Shown: positions 27,125-36,936, counted from the stretch's first letter. The stretch: DNA of 64,000 nucleotides from JAXMHN01 sp964578605 (GCA_964578605.1 CAZODO010000018.1:3666-67665), one strand, 5' to 3'. The notes: generated by a model from the letters alone, not told the origin. Program-made: numbers and translations.

Positions 27125-27808
27125 ATGGCCACTCCCCAGCCCATGCGATTCCTTTACCGGCTGGGATGGCTTTTCTTTCGGCTGATCTTCGCGACCTACT
27201 TCCGCCGGCGCTATTTCAATGCCGGCCGCGTCCCGCTCTCAGGTCCCGTAATCCTGGCATCGAATCACGCGAGCTTTTTCGATCCGCCCTTGGTCGGCTC
27301 GGCCCTTGCCCGGCCTCTGAGTTACCTGGCCCGCGATACCCTGTTCCGCTTTCCGGGGCTGGGCGCCCTCCTCCGCTCGTGGAATGCCGTCCCGGTCGAC
27401 CGCGAAGGCGGCGGCGCGGCGGGTTTGCGCCAGATCCTGGACGCCCTGCAAGCCGGCAACGCGATCATTATCTTCCCCGAAGGCACCCGGACACGCGACG
27501 GCCAATTGCAGCGCGCCCGCGCCGGGATCGGCCTGATGGTGCTCAAATCCGCTGCCCCCGTCGTCCCAGTCCGCGTTTTCGGCACCTATGAGGCTTACGG
27601 ACGCCACCTCCGCTTTCCGCGCCCAAAGCCGTTAACGGTCAAGTTCGGGACGCCTCTCGATTTCTCGGCCTTGCGCGCCGAAGCCCGCACCTGTCCCAAG
27701 GCGCGCCTGAAAGAGATCTACCAGGAGGTCGCCGACGCCACCATGGCGTCCATCGCGAAGCTTGAACCTGTCGAAGACGCGGAAAGCGCGCGCGCAGCAA
27801 CCTCGTGA
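27125..27808 (+). CDS. plsC: 1-acyl-sn-glycerol-3-phosphate acyltransferase
   Basis: A 227-residue membrane-associated acyltransferase that makes phosphatidic acid from lysophosphatidic acid. The catalytic NHxxxxD box is NHASFFD, and the glycerol-phosphate motif is FPEGTRTRDG. One hydrophobic segment near the N-terminus (LGWLFFRLIFATYF) anchors it. It starts 10 bp after cmk and ends 34 bp before the peptidase gene. Confidence 0.92.
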   Translation: MATPQPMRFLYRLGWLFFRLIFATYFRRRYFNAGRVPLSGPVILASNHASFFDPPLVGSALARPLSYLARDTLFRFPGLGALLRSWNAVPVDREGGGAAGLRQILDALQAGNAIIIFPEGTRTRDGQLQRARAGIGLMVLKSAAPVVPVRVFGTYEAYGRHLRFPRPKPLTVKFGTPLDFSALRAEARTCPKARLKEIYQEVADATMASIAKLEPVEDAESARAATS

Positions 27809-27842
27809 TTGTCTTGCCGCCGGCAGCTTGTATGCTCCGCGA

Positions 27843-30098
27843 ATGCGTCATTCAGCACGTGTGCTCGCCATCCTCGTATTCGGCGCTCTTTCCAGCACCA
27901 TGACCATCCCTGCCGGGCTCCAGGACCGCGACCTTCGCAACGCGCAGTACCTTCGCGACCACGCCGAAACCCGCGGGTTCAACCTTGGCCGCCCCACCCG
28001 CGCCCAGCCCACCCCCGACGGCAGTGCGGTCCTTTATCTCCGCGCCAAGGCCCGCGTTCCGAAGCTCGAGCTGTATGAATTTGACGTGGCGTCGCGCGAG
28101 AACCGGCTCCTCCTCGCGCCGGAGGATGTCCTCAAAGGCGCCGAGGAAAAGCTTTCGCCCGAGGAGAAGGCGCTTCGGGAACGCATGCGGATCAGCGTGG
28201 GCGGCTTTGCCGATTTTCAGCTTTCGGAAGACGGCCGGCGCATTCTCCTGAGTCTCTCGGGGAATCTGTATGTTGTGGAGCGTGCCGGCAGGGCGGTTCA
28301 GGAACTCGTGACAAGTGGCTCGCCCGTGGACCCGAAGTTCTCGCCCGACGGCCAGCGCGTGGCCTACATCGTGGGCCATGACGTGTTCGTTTATGACCTC
28401 GCCAGCGGCAAGGAACAGCGCGTCACCCAAGGCGGTTCCGAAACCCTCTCCCACGGCCTCGCGGAATTCGTCGCCCGCGAGGAAATGCAGCGCTTTTCCG
28501 GTTATTGGTGGTCGCCCGATTCGCGCTCGATCGCCTGCCAGGAAACGGACAGTTCGGAAGTCGAAATCTGGCATGTCGCCGATCCCGCGAAACCCGAAGC
28601 CGCCCCCTACCCCACCCGCTATCCGCGCCCGGGCAAAGCCAACGCGAAGGTCCGCCTCGGTGTCGTGCCGCTCGCCGGGGGTGAAACGGTGTGGATCCCT
28701 TGGGACCGCGAGCGTTACCCGTACCTGGCGACCGTTCGATGGGAAAAGCACGGTCCCCTCACCCTCGCGGTTCAGACCCGGGACCATAAGGAGCTCCGTT
28801 TGCTTACCGCCGATCCTGCGACCGGCCAAACCACTCTTCTGCTGACCGAACGCGACGCCGCCTGGGTCAGCCTGCGGCAGGACACTCCGCGCTGGCTTGT
28901 GAACAACCAGGGTTTCATCTGGGCCAGCGAAAAGCCCGGCGCGAGCTGGCAACTGGAGTGGCGCACGCCTTCGGGCGATCTGCGGCGGGTCCTCGTTCCG
29001 CCGAACGCCGGTTTCCGGTCCCTCCTCCATGTCGACCCGGTCCACGGCGCCGTCGCTTTTACCGCACGGCCGGATCCGACTCAATGGAAGGTTTTCCGGG
29101 CGACCCTCGACGGCAGCGAGTATGTCGAATTGACGCGTGAACCCGGATGCCACGGCGCCAGCTTCGACGACCAGCAGACGGTCTATGCGCATGCCACGGT
29201 GAGCCTGCAGGACATGCCCCGGACCTTCGTCCGCAACCGGGAGGGTTCGCTCCTGGCCGAACTGCCGTCCGTGGCTGACGAACCGCCGCTCACGCCCAAC
29301 GTCGAGCTGGTCAAGGCGGGCCAGGGCGCCGGGTTCCATGCCGCGCTTGTTCGGCCACGCGATTTCGATCCCGCACGCCGCTATCCTGTCCTGTTGTATG
29401 TCTATGGCGGGCCGCTTCCGGACTGGTCTTCGGGGGTCGTGGTAGCGTCCAAGCCATCCTGGCTCCTGGCGCAATGGATCGCGGATCAAGGTTTCATCAT
29501 TGTGAGTGTCGATGGGCGTGGCACCCCCGGCCGAGGGCATGATTGGGAGCGCGCGATCTACAAGAAGTTCGGCTCCGTCCCCCTGGAAGACCAAGTCGCC
29601 GGCCTCCGGGCCCTGGGGCAACGGTTTCGCGAGCTCGACCTGGACCGTGCAGGCATCTACGGCTGGTCTTTCGGGGGTTACCTTTCCGCCCTCGCGGTTC
29701 TCAAAGAGCCCGGCATCTTCAAAGCCGCGTTCGCCGGAGCGCCTCCGACTGATTGGTACGATTACGACACCCATTATACCGAGCAATATCTCGGCATCCC
29801 GCCCGCCGACGCCGCCGCCTACGAGGAGGGTTCGCTCCTGCCCCTGGCTCCGAAATTGACCCGTCCGCTGCTGCTGATTCACGGGACCGGCGACGATAAC
29901 GTCTATTTCCGCCACAGCTTGAGGCTGGTCGACGCGCTCTTTCGGGCCGGCAAAAAGGCCGAGATTCTCCCGCTCTCTGGACTGACTCACATGGTGCCCG
30001 ACCCCGTGGTTAACGAGCAGCTTTACTCGCGCCTGGTCCGCTTCTTCCAGGAGCACCTCACTGCAGCCCGAACGGACGCCCCAGGGCGAACGCCTTAG
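27843..30098 (+). CDS. Exported dipeptidyl peptidase IV-like S9 peptidase
   Basis: A 751-residue exported peptidase. The start at 27843 gives a signal-peptide-like N-terminus (MRHSARVLAILVFGALSS). The beta-propeller (about residues 50-480) includes EFVAREEMQRFSGYWWSPD, whose Glu pair anchors the substrate amino terminus in DPP-IV enzymes. The catalytic domain has Ser in GWSFGGY, Asp in GTGDDNVYF and His in LTHMV. It is expected to remove Xaa-Pro dipeptides outside the cytoplasm. Confidence 0.9.
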   Translation: MRHSARVLAILVFGALSSTMTIPAGLQDRDLRNAQYLRDHAETRGFNLGRPTRAQPTPDGSAVLYLRAKARVPKLELYEFDVASRENRLLLAPEDVLKGAEEKLSPEEKALRERMRISVGGFADFQLSEDGRRILLSLSGNLYVVERAGRAVQELVTSGSPVDPKFSPDGQRVAYIVGHDVFVYDLASGKEQRVTQGGSETLSHGLAEFVAREEMQRFSGYWWSPDSRSIACQETDSSEVEIWHVADPAKPEAAPYPTRYPRPGKANAKVRLGVVPLAGGETVWIPWDRERYPYLATVRWEKHGPLTLAVQTRDHKELRLLTADPATGQTTLLLTERDAAWVSLRQDTPRWLVNNQGFIWASEKPGASWQLEWRTPSGDLRRVLVPPNAGFRSLLHVDPVHGAVAFTARPDPTQWKVFRATLDGSEYVELTREPGCHGASFDDQQTVYAHATVSLQDMPRTFVRNREGSLLAELPSVADEPPLTPNVELVKAGQGAGFHAALVRPRDFDPARRYPVLLYVYGGPLPDWSSGVVVASKPSWLLAQWIADQGFIIVSVDGRGTPGRGHDWERAIYKKFGSVPLEDQVAGLRALGQRFRELDLDRAGIYGWSFGGYLSALAVLKEPGIFKAAFAGAPPTDWYDYDTHYTEQYLGIPPADAAAYEEGSLLPLAPKLTRPLLLIHGTGDDNVYFRHSLRLVDALFRAGKKAEILPLSGLTHMVPDPVVNEQLYSRLVRFFQEHLTAARTDAPGRTP

Positions 30099-30176
30099 GT
30101 TATCCAGTGATCCGTGGTGTTGAGGCTGGATGGTTACGGCTTGGCTGCGCCGCAGGATCGGCAGCTATCCGGGCCG

Positions 30177-31019
30177 CTACCCTGACCCGTTCTCCGCGAT
30201 TTCGGTCCCCTGCTCCAACCGGCCCCGGAACTGCAGGCGCCGGGCAGTCTCCCAGCAGATGAGCGCCCAAAGACACCCGGCAGTCCAACCGGAGAGCACG
30301 TCGGTCGGCCAATGAACCCCAAGATAGACGCGGCTCACCCCAACGAGCCCGGTGGCCAGGAATGCCATGAGCAAAAGGTAAGCCTTCAATCGCCGCTTGG
30401 GCTGAACCCGTGCCATCAATGCCCCCAATGTCAGATAAACCACCGCCGAATTCATCGAATGGCCGCTGGGAAAGCTGGTCGTTCTCACATACGAACCATG
30501 CGGGACAAGGTCAGGACGCGGACGATCGAAAGCCCTTTTCAGGCCCAGGCTAAGGAAGAAGCCCCCTCCCACGGCAACGATCAGAAACACGGCCGTCCGA
30601 TATTGCCCTTGAAGGAGCAGGAAGCCCACGGCCGCGGCTGAGAGGAGGAAGACCGTGCCCACGCCGCCAAACGCGCTCATATCGCGCCCCACCTCTTCAA
30701 CCCATTGGGGTCCAATCGGATCCGCCAGATTATCCGTGTGTCTCAAAGCCAGGAGCACCGTGCGATCGAACGCCCCGGTCTTTCCATGCACCACGCTGTT
30801 GGCTAATTCCGCGAAAATCCAGATACCCGCGGCGAGAAGGGTTGCGGTGACCAGGAGCCCTCGCTCGTGTTGGCCGACCCAGACCATTAAGGAGACCACC
30901 CGCCAGCGTTTCCAGTTGGACTTGTTCAGGAATTGCATGGAGCCGAATCGGTGCAGGAGAGCATAGGGCGGGGTGAAGCAAGAATCCAGCCAGAAAATCG
31001 AACTGGGCTGCATCCGCAT
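30177..31019 (-). CDS. PAP2-family membrane phosphatase
   Basis: A 280-residue membrane protein with the three phosphatidate-phosphatase motifs: KRAFDRPRP, PSGHS (SFPSGHSMN) and SRVYLGVHWPTDV. Five to six hydrophobic segments surround them. Substrates may be phosphatidic acid, undecaprenyl pyrophosphate or other lipid phosphates. The start could be the ATG at 31019 or the Met of MQFLNKSNWKRW. It converges with the DPP-IV gene. Confidence 0.88.
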   Translation of the reverse strand: MRMQPSSIFWLDSCFTPPYALLHRFGSMQFLNKSNWKRWRVVSLMVWVGQHERGLLVTATLLAAGIWIFAELANSVVHGKTGAFDRTVLLALRHTDNLADPIGPQWVEEVGRDMSAFGGVGTVFLLSAAAVGFLLLQGQYRTAVFLIVAVGGGFFLSLGLKRAFDRPRPDLVPHGSYVRTTSFPSGHSMNSAVVYLTLGALMARVQPKRRLKAYLLLMAFLATGLVGVSRVYLGVHWPTDVLSGWTAGCLWALICWETARRLQFRGRLEQGTEIAENGSG

Positions 31020-31160
31020 TTAAGCTAATTCTTTTTAGCGTGCGAACGCGTAAGAACGGCTTCATGGCCGGTTATTCCGGTTTCCTGGCGTCGATTGACG
31101 GGTAAAACGCGGCCGTTCCAGGCTGAATCTTGCGGTGGATCCGAATCTGCGACCGGTTCG

Positions 31161-32549
31161 CTACGGTTTCTTGAATTGGTAAGCGCCAATATCCCATGGC
31201 GCAACGCGAAGCACGCCTCGAAAGTCGTTCGTAAAACGCGCCGAAAGGTCCATGCCAGCTCTTACGGTCGGACTGGTGTCAGCGCTGGGGGCATATTTGT
31301 TGGAGTCGGTATAGCCTCGAGCTCCTGCCTGGGCTGGAGTTTGAGTCAGATTATGGGACTCGCTGAACTTCGTGACGCGCCCTCCGCCCGACGCAGGAGC
31401 ATTCATGAGGATGGGCTTTCCGGAGGTGATAAAGTGGTTATTCAGCACTTCGAGAAACGCGAAGGGGCCATTCTTTCGTTCCCCAACCCGGATGCAGGGG
31501 CCCTTGCCGTAGGCGCCTACGAGGGTGTTATTCCAGACGTAAGTGCGCTGGCCCTGGTGGTTCAACCGGTCGGTATCCAGCGCAATGGGCGGTTGGGTGA
31601 CCCGGTAGACCACGTTGTTGAAGATGTGGGTGTCGCCCGGTCCAAAAGCCCCGGGAACGATAAAGATGACTTGCGCCGTCGGGTCCAGATCATGGATTTC
31701 GTTCCCGGAAACGATGTTGGCTCCGTAATTCAGCATGGCGTTCGAGTGCGCGGCAGGATCGGAGGGTTTTTTAAGGTCGTGAATGTGGTTGCCGCGGGTG
31801 AAATTGGCGCTCATGACGGCCGAGGCGCAATGGTGGATATGGCAGTCCTGCACCGTGACGATGTTCCAGAGTGCAGACCCGCTAATGACCCCGGCTCCCA
31901 ACTGGTGGAACTCGCAGCCGATCGCGGTGAGTTTGTCGCCCTGGTTGACCTTCTGAATGCCGCCGCCCCCGGACGTCCCGGGTTCGATCACGCCATTGAC
32001 ATTCGGCATCCACCAATCCCGGACGAGGCAGTTTGAGAGAGTGATATGGTGGCACGAATCGAGCGTGATGGTCATGCACCCCCAATTGCTGATGCCGTTC
32101 TTCCCGAGCGGAGCGGCATGGTTTGCGAATTCCAGGTTGTCGATGACCGCCCAGTCGACGCCCTCCAACAGCACCCCGGCTCCCACCGTCCAACCGTTGA
32201 TAATGCGCCGCTCAAAATCGAACAAGGGACGCTTGAATGACGGCCCCTCAAACCAGGTTGTGTCCGCCCCATAATAGCCGGGCGCCGATTCGGAACCGTC
32301 CTCTGTGATCTTCCATTGGAAACAGGTCGTGGGCCATCTCACGCCGCCTTTGAAAATGAACCGGTCCCCAGGCGCATGCGAATATATCCCGGCCCAACCG
32401 CTCATGCCGGGCGCCCGTTTCCACGGTGCGGATTTGGAGTCGCCCTTGTTCGCGTCGTCGCCTGAGGTGTAATCGATATAATAGGTCGCGGCACTGGCGT
32501 GAGCGATCGCACAAATGGCCAGGATCAAGCGGGCTGCAATCGAGAACAT
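31161..32549 (-). CDS. Secreted right-handed parallel beta-helix protein
   Basis: A 462-residue protein with a signal peptide (MFSIAARLILAICAIAHASA). The start was moved 25 codons inward because this Met opens the signal peptide. The body has many short repeats rich in N, H, G, V and I (LEFANHAAP, HITLSNCLV, VQDCHIHHC, VSGNEIHDLD) that form beta-helix coils, as in pectate-lyase or alginate-lyase-like proteins. The opening TYYIDYTSGDDANKG is common to secreted beta-helix proteins of this phylum. Catalytic residues and substrate cannot be assigned. Confidence 0.8.
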   Translation of the reverse strand: MFSIAARLILAICAIAHASAATYYIDYTSGDDANKGDSKSAPWKRAPGMSGWAGIYSHAPGDRFIFKGGVRWPTTCFQWKITEDGSESAPGYYGADTTWFEGPSFKRPLFDFERRIINGWTVGAGVLLEGVDWAVIDNLEFANHAAPLGKNGISNWGCMTITLDSCHHITLSNCLVRDWWMPNVNGVIEPGTSGGGGIQKVNQGDKLTAIGCEFHQLGAGVISGSALWNIVTVQDCHIHHCASAVMSANFTRGNHIHDLKKPSDPAAHSNAMLNYGANIVSGNEIHDLDPTAQVIFIVPGAFGPGDTHIFNNVVYRVTQPPIALDTDRLNHQGQRTYVWNNTLVGAYGKGPCIRVGERKNGPFAFLEVLNNHFITSGKPILMNAPASGGGRVTKFSESHNLTQTPAQAGARGYTDSNKYAPSADTSPTVRAGMDLSARFTNDFRGVLRVAPWDIGAYQFKKP

Positions 32550-32773
32550 GCCGCCATCCTGCCATCGCGATGCCTTGTTGGGAAACCCGGAATTCCAGGC
32601 GCTTGGGAGAAGGGTGCAGGACAAGATTCTTCACACGCGGAGGAGTTCCGGTGGCAGCTCTGCTCAACGCAGAAGGACCCCGGACCCCTGAGGTGCGATC
32701 CACCGCGCTTCTCGCCGGAGACCTGGAATTGAGCTGTTTCGCGCCTAGCTTCCCTCCCGGGATCGCCGCATGT

Positions 32774-34366
32774 TTACATCGCCTGCAGATCGGACACCAT
32801 CGCGCTCTCCAAACTGCGCAGGCTGATCTCTCGTCTTTGGGGTCCGCAGCGGATCTGAAATGTTGTCTGTTCGCCGCTCACGTTCCAGAGCAGCGCCGTT
32901 CGCGCTGTCGGATACCAAGCCAGCAAGGCAGGAGTGTCGTTCTCCACGAAGGGGACCTGGCGCAGACCCGGCTTGATCCGGTGCTTGAACGCCAAGAGCG
33001 CCTCGAGGGTTTCATCGCAACGCTCCATCGTGTCGGGAATTCGACCGGGCGCACGACTCAGGAAGCGCGTTCCTTCGGAGCGAAGCGCGCCGTCCGCAAC
33101 GGCGGCGGCGTCCGCATCGGAAAGGAAGGTCCAGCCATCGGTGGCCGGCTGTTCGGTGACTTCAAAGGGAATGCCCGTTGCCAGGAACAGGCTGAACGGA
33201 CGGTCGTCGCCAGTATAACGGCTGCGCTCGCCCCAGTAATGCTTCAAGGGCCCCTGCAGCCTGTGGCCGCTCAACGTTGCGTGAAACTGAGCCTGGCGCT
33301 TCATCTCACCGGCGAGCGTTTGCCAATGGGCTTTCGGAAACGGCGTCATGCCGCTCATGAAGGTCGTGTGCCGGACATCGGCCATCGTGGAGATCACGAG
33401 CTTGGCGGCCATATTGCTGGCGGAAAGCCGGTCGGAAGGGTAAGCCGTCGTCTCGCTCCAGGCCAACTCCGGCCGGACAGTGCGGCGGTGAAACAAGACG
33501 CTGAAAAGCTCGTCCGTCTTCCCTTTGACAGGATTGAAGGAGCCGTCGTCGAACATCAGTTCCCCCACCCGGAATGGCACGTGCCGATAATCGCGCAATC
33601 GAATACCCGCCTTTTCGGCGCCCAAGTACATAATCATGATGCCCAGCGCGCCATTCGCCGCCCGCTCCTGCGCGCGAAAGGACCCGGTCAATTCATCGCA
33701 GGCAAACTCGACCCAATCACGCAGCAGAGGCGTCAAGCGCCGCGAACGGATGTCGCCCAACAGTTCGGGCCAGCGGCTTTCAGAGAAACCCGTCCGCTGC
33801 AAAAACCGGGCTTGATGCGCCTCGCAAAAACAGCCCCCAATCTCTCCCGGACCGCGCGCCAGCCGAAAATCGTCGTCGAGGAAGAACTGCGAGAAGCCGC
33901 CGGCTCGCAACCGGTGCAAGGCAGCCACGTTTTCGTCCGTGGCTGGGGCGTGAAGCGAGGTTCCCGCGTACGTTTTGCCGTCCCGGTCCCGCGCAAGTTG
34001 CCAATGGGCTGGAGGCGTCAGCGGGAAGTTCCCGTCCTTCGCGCCGAGCGAGTCCCCGGGATGACCGAGGGGGATCGTGACAACCCGGACGTCAAGACCC
34101 TTGCGACGGAGCACCTCCGCCGCGCGCCTCAGCGTCTCCATCGGCCAGGGCCAATGTCCGTAAAAGAAACCGGCCAGCCACACACAGGAAACCCCGGCGC
34201 GCATCAGAAGGTCCGGCAAATCGGGGTCCTCGAGCACGGCTTGAGCACTCAGGCAGACGTGGTATTCGCGTGCGGCGACTTTCGAGTCCGCCCGGGCGTG
34301 CCAGGGCGCGACGGCGGCGGTGAGGCACAACGTATTGGCAAGCCCAATCCAGCGGCGCCGTGTCAT
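32774..34366 (-). CDS. Exported protein of unknown function, possible TIM-barrel glycosidase-like
   Basis: A 530-residue protein from the chosen Met; in-frame Met codons at 34414 and 34435 are alternatives. The N-terminus TRRRWIGLANTLCLTAAVAP looks like a Tat or Sec signal. Pieces such as AGVSCVWLAGFFYGHWPW, DVRVVTIPLG and FSQFFLDDDFRLA suggest a beta/alpha barrel that acts on sugars, with Asp-rich DDDF as a possible active-site strand end. I do not recognise the family. It lies next to two other secreted carbohydrate-related genes, which supports but does not prove a polysaccharide role. Confidence 0.65.
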   Translation of the reverse strand: MTRRRWIGLANTLCLTAAVAPWHARADSKVAAREYHVCLSAQAVLEDPDLPDLLMRAGVSCVWLAGFFYGHWPWPMETLRRAAEVLRRKGLDVRVVTIPLGHPGDSLGAKDGNFPLTPPAHWQLARDRDGKTYAGTSLHAPATDENVAALHRLRAGGFSQFFLDDDFRLARGPGEIGGCFCEAHQARFLQRTGFSESRWPELLGDIRSRRLTPLLRDWVEFACDELTGSFRAQERAANGALGIMIMYLGAEKAGIRLRDYRHVPFRVGELMFDDGSFNPVKGKTDELFSVLFHRRTVRPELAWSETTAYPSDRLSASNMAAKLVISTMADVRHTTFMSGMTPFPKAHWQTLAGEMKRQAQFHATLSGHRLQGPLKHYWGERSRYTGDDRPFSLFLATGIPFEVTEQPATDGWTFLSDADAAAVADGALRSEGTRFLSRAPGRIPDTMERCDETLEALLAFKHRIKPGLRQVPFVENDTPALLAWYPTARTALLWNVSGEQTTFQIRCGPQRREISLRSLESAMVSDLQAM

Positions 34367-34701
34367 GACGCTGGCGGTGACGTTTTCCAGTTTTGCGGAC
34401 GCCGGGTATTTCATGTTAACACGCCGATTATCCACAAGTGCGCCACCCCTGGAAACGAAAACCTGGGGGGCGAAACGCCGAGTGGGAGTGCGGCACGACC
34501 CATCTTATCGACTCGAATTGCGGCCGCCTGAGACGAATTCCTTGTGAATTCCTGTGTCGCAGAGATAAGTGGCTTGAGCAAACTCTGCGGTCACTTTTCG
34601 AGCTTGTTTCCTGCCTGTAAGGAGATGGCGCTTCCTGCAAGACGTGCACTCCGTTCTCAATTTCGATCACCTCGGTTTCTCTGGAGCCATTGTGTCTTGG
34701 C

Positions 34702-34760
34702 CGTGAAGCGGGCTGCAACGCAACGGCAGCCGGTAAAGCCGGTTGCAGACCGGCGCTCCG
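34702..34760. repeat. Dispersed GC-rich palindrome, partial copy 2
   Basis: The segment ends with AAGCCGGTTGCAGACCGGCG followed by CTCCGAA. It aligns with the right half of the copy at 59018-59104 (AAGCCGGCTGCAAGCCGGCG then CTGCGAA) and with the right arm at 4976-4993. The left arm is degenerate. Confidence 0.65.
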
Positions 34761-34927
34761 AATTGGCAAGAAGTCCATGGCAGTTCCGACAACGGCGCCG
34801 TTCCGGGTTCCAGCGCGCGTTTCCCCGCTCGATTAACCCGCCCCTTTTCGGCGCGGATCGACACGAGGACGCGCTCCAGCTCCGCGGTATTGGCGGGTTC
34901 AGGCGGCAACGGCCCTCCGTCCGGGGT

Positions 34928-35013
34928 TCACCCGTAGTTCACCCGTAGATGACCCGTAGATGACCCGTTCGGGAACGGGTGATCCACGGGTGATCACCGG
35001 GTCACCAACGGGG
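34928..35013. repeat. 11-bp-phased quasi-palindromic array, copy 2
   Basis: ACCCGT cores start at 34930, 34941, 34952 and 34963. The inverted cores follow at 34975 (ACGGGT), 34986 (ACGGGT), 34997 (CCGGGT) and 35008 (ACGGGG). All steps are 11 bp except the 12-bp step across the centre, as in copy 1. The centre ACCCGTTC-GG-GAACGGGT is a perfect 8-bp inverted repeat. Confidence 0.88.
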
Positions 35014-35086
35014 CATCTCCGGACCCAGCGGCAATTGGGACGCTTCCTGCCCCTCACCAAGACCACAGGAGGATTGAAGAAAAGCT

Positions 35087-35191
35087 ATGGCTCTACTCGA
35101 AACAAACTTCGCTGCCGGCCAACTCAAAGGCTCCGTCGGCGAAATGGTTAGCAGGCCCGGCGTGCCTGATTTCCTGGAGCGGAAGGGATGA
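35087..35191 (+). CDS. Possible small protein of 34 residues
   Basis: The frame starts with ATG and reads MALLETNFAAGQLKGSVGE onward to FLERKG. A strong AGGAGG lies 14 nt upstream, a little far, with GAAGA nearer. It is too short for domain recognition. It directly follows the second 11-bp array. It is called because of the ribosome site; it may be spurious. Confidence 0.35.
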   Translation: MALLETNFAAGQLKGSVGEMVSRPGVPDFLERKG

Positions 35192-35279
35192 ACGCCAATA
35201 TCATCAAGATTTAGGCTGGCACCGGGCTGGGAATGGATGAATCCTGAGCCGCAACACGCTGAATCCAGGCAAAAACCGA

Positions 35280-36443
35280 ATGAACATCCGACCCTTACCC
35301 CTTGCTCTTGCCGCTTTGGCGCTTTTCGGAGTTGCCGCTGACGGCAGTTCTTTCGCGCAAAGCGCATCGCCCGTCTCCCAGCTTTTCCCGGGCGGGATAT
35401 CCGGCCTCCCGCTCCTGACTGATGCGCAAACGCGTTCGATCTCGGCGGAAAACCTCACCGGCGCCAAGGGGCAGGGCGGCATGGCCATTCCCAACCCCAG
35501 CGAACCCAAGCCGGCCGCGAGCGCGCGCGCTGCGGATAACCTTGGGCAAGGTTGGAAGGTCAAGCCCTTCCTGCGCGTCAACGCCGGAGAAACGGCGACG
35601 TTGATGGACGTCGAAGGCCCCGGCGTGATCCAGCATATCTGGATGGTGGAGGGGTTGAGCCGCGCCAATGTCCTGCGCTTCTATTGGGATGGCGAAACCA
35701 CTCCCTCCATCGAAGTGCCCGCCCCCGATTTCTTCGCCGTCGGCCATGAAATGTTCGCCCGGGTCAATTCCCAGGTCGTCGTGGTGAACCCGGCCAACGC
35801 GATGAACTGCTATTGGCCCATGCCTTTCCGGCGCCACGCGCGCGTGACCTTCGCCAATGAATCCGGCAAGGACCTCGAACTTCTGGCCTTTCAGATTACT
35901 TACGCGCTGACTGCCGTTCCCGACGAAGCGGGCTATTTCCATGCCCAGTGGCGTCGGGCGGATACCTCCCGCCAGAACCCCTACGTGATCCTCGACGGGG
36001 TCAAAGGCAAAGGCCGGTACGCCGGCACCTTCCTCGCCTGGACCCAACGCCGCAAAGGCTGGTTTGGCGAAGGCGAAATCAAGTTCTTCATCGATGGCGA
36101 CGGCCAATTCCCAACCCTCTGCGGCACGGGAACCGAAGACTATTTTGGGGGCAGCTATGGGTTCCCTGAGCCGTTCACGACCGCCTATTGTGGAACGACT
36201 CTGCCATCGAACGCCGATCATCAGCCGCCGAACTACTGGAGCCTTTACCGGTGGCACGTGCTGGACCCCGTCTGCTTCCACCAGGATCTCAAGGTGACCA
36301 TCCAGGCGCTGGGCTGGGGCGACGACGGCAAATACTTGCTGCTCTCGGACGATATCGCGTCGGTGGCCTACTGGTATCAGGCCGAACCGCACGCCCCGTT
36401 TCCGGCGCTGCTCCCGCCTGAGAAGCGGGGCAAAGTGAAATAA
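35280..36443 (+). CDS. Secreted GH172 (DUF2961) protein
   Basis: A 387-residue protein with a signal peptide (MNIRPLPLALAALALFGVAA). The DUF2961 fold is recognised by GPGVIQHIWMV, LRFYWDGE, the strand MPFRRHARVTFAN, and GTGTEDYFGGSYGF with its acidic residues. The family was renamed GH172 after difructose anhydride and arabinofuranosidase activities were shown for members; the substrate here is unknown. It stands alone on the + strand between the repeat region and the cbb3 operon. Confidence 0.88.
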   Translation: MNIRPLPLALAALALFGVAADGSSFAQSASPVSQLFPGGISGLPLLTDAQTRSISAENLTGAKGQGGMAIPNPSEPKPAASARAADNLGQGWKVKPFLRVNAGETATLMDVEGPGVIQHIWMVEGLSRANVLRFYWDGETTPSIEVPAPDFFAVGHEMFARVNSQVVVVNPANAMNCYWPMPFRRHARVTFANESGKDLELLAFQITYALTAVPDEAGYFHAQWRRADTSRQNPYVILDGVKGKGRYAGTFLAWTQRRKGWFGEGEIKFFIDGDGQFPTLCGTGTEDYFGGSYGFPEPFTTAYCGTTLPSNADHQPPNYWSLYRWHVLDPVCFHQDLKVTIQALGWGDDGKYLLLSDDIASVAYWYQAEPHAPFPALLPPEKRGKVK

Positions 36444-36717
36444 GGCCTGGAAAAACTCGCGTCTTTGCCGATAGAGCACAGCAAGGCTCATTTTAGGCAG
36501 GTCGGGTCGGCTCGGCCCGCCGTTGGTGACTGGAATTCCTGCTCCCAATGGCCAGCCCGGCGGTCCAGCCCTGCCTTTTCTGATCCAACCGGCCGAGGCG
36601 GCCCCGCGCCACGGGAACGCTCCCCAGCTGCAAAATCAGCTTTTTCCTGATGGAATAGATCTGATAATGCCCTATAATCCCGCGTTGTCCTAGGTAACGG
36701 GAATAAAAATTTTGCTT

Positions 36718-36936
36718 ATGCCTTTTTATACATGGCTTCTGATTGCCAGCTTCGGCCTGCTGACAGCCTTGGCCTTGTTCGCCCTCCGCTGGGCTATCGC
36801 TCATGGCGAGTTCCGGAATCTATCCCGGACAGCGCTGATGATTTTCGACGAGGAAGAGCCGGTGGGTAAGCAGACCGATTTCTTCCCGGGCCGCTCGGAT
36901 GTGAACAATTCCTCCCCCCGGGAGCGGGTCCCATGA
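36718..36936 (+). CDS. ccoS: CcoS-like cbb3 oxidase assembly protein
   Basis: A 72-residue single-span membrane protein. The helix YTWLLIASFGLLTALALFAL is followed by RWAIAHGEFRNLSRTA and an acidic FDEEEP, matching the CcoS pattern (helix, W/A-x-x-x-G-Q/E-F, acidic tail). CcoS is needed for cofactor insertion into cbb3 oxidase. The ATG was chosen over a TTG two codons upstream. Its stop overlaps the ccoN start as ATGA. Confidence 0.82.
   Translation: MPFYTWLLIASFGLLTALALFALRWAIAHGEFRNLSRTALMIFDEEEPVGKQTDFFPGRSDVNNSSPRERVP

Larger units (their letters stand above)
34436..35086. other. Intergenic region with two repeat families
   Basis: About 650 bases. It holds a partial GC-rich palindrome (34702-34760) and the second 11-bp-phased array (34928-35013). 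A 134-codon open frame (34544-34948) overlaps the repeats and has no protein character, so it is not called. Confidence 0.6.

Noticed and set aside
27852..30056. 734-codon frame on the minus strand
   Set aside because: It lies opposite the DPP-IV gene, whose catalytic motifs are intact, and shows no protein family features.
32426..34531. 701-codon frame on the plus strand
   Set aside because: It is antisense to two exported-protein genes and has low-complexity Arg/Gln/Gly composition.
34544..34948. 134-codon frame
   Set aside because: It runs through two repeat families and has Arg/Pro-rich shadow composition.
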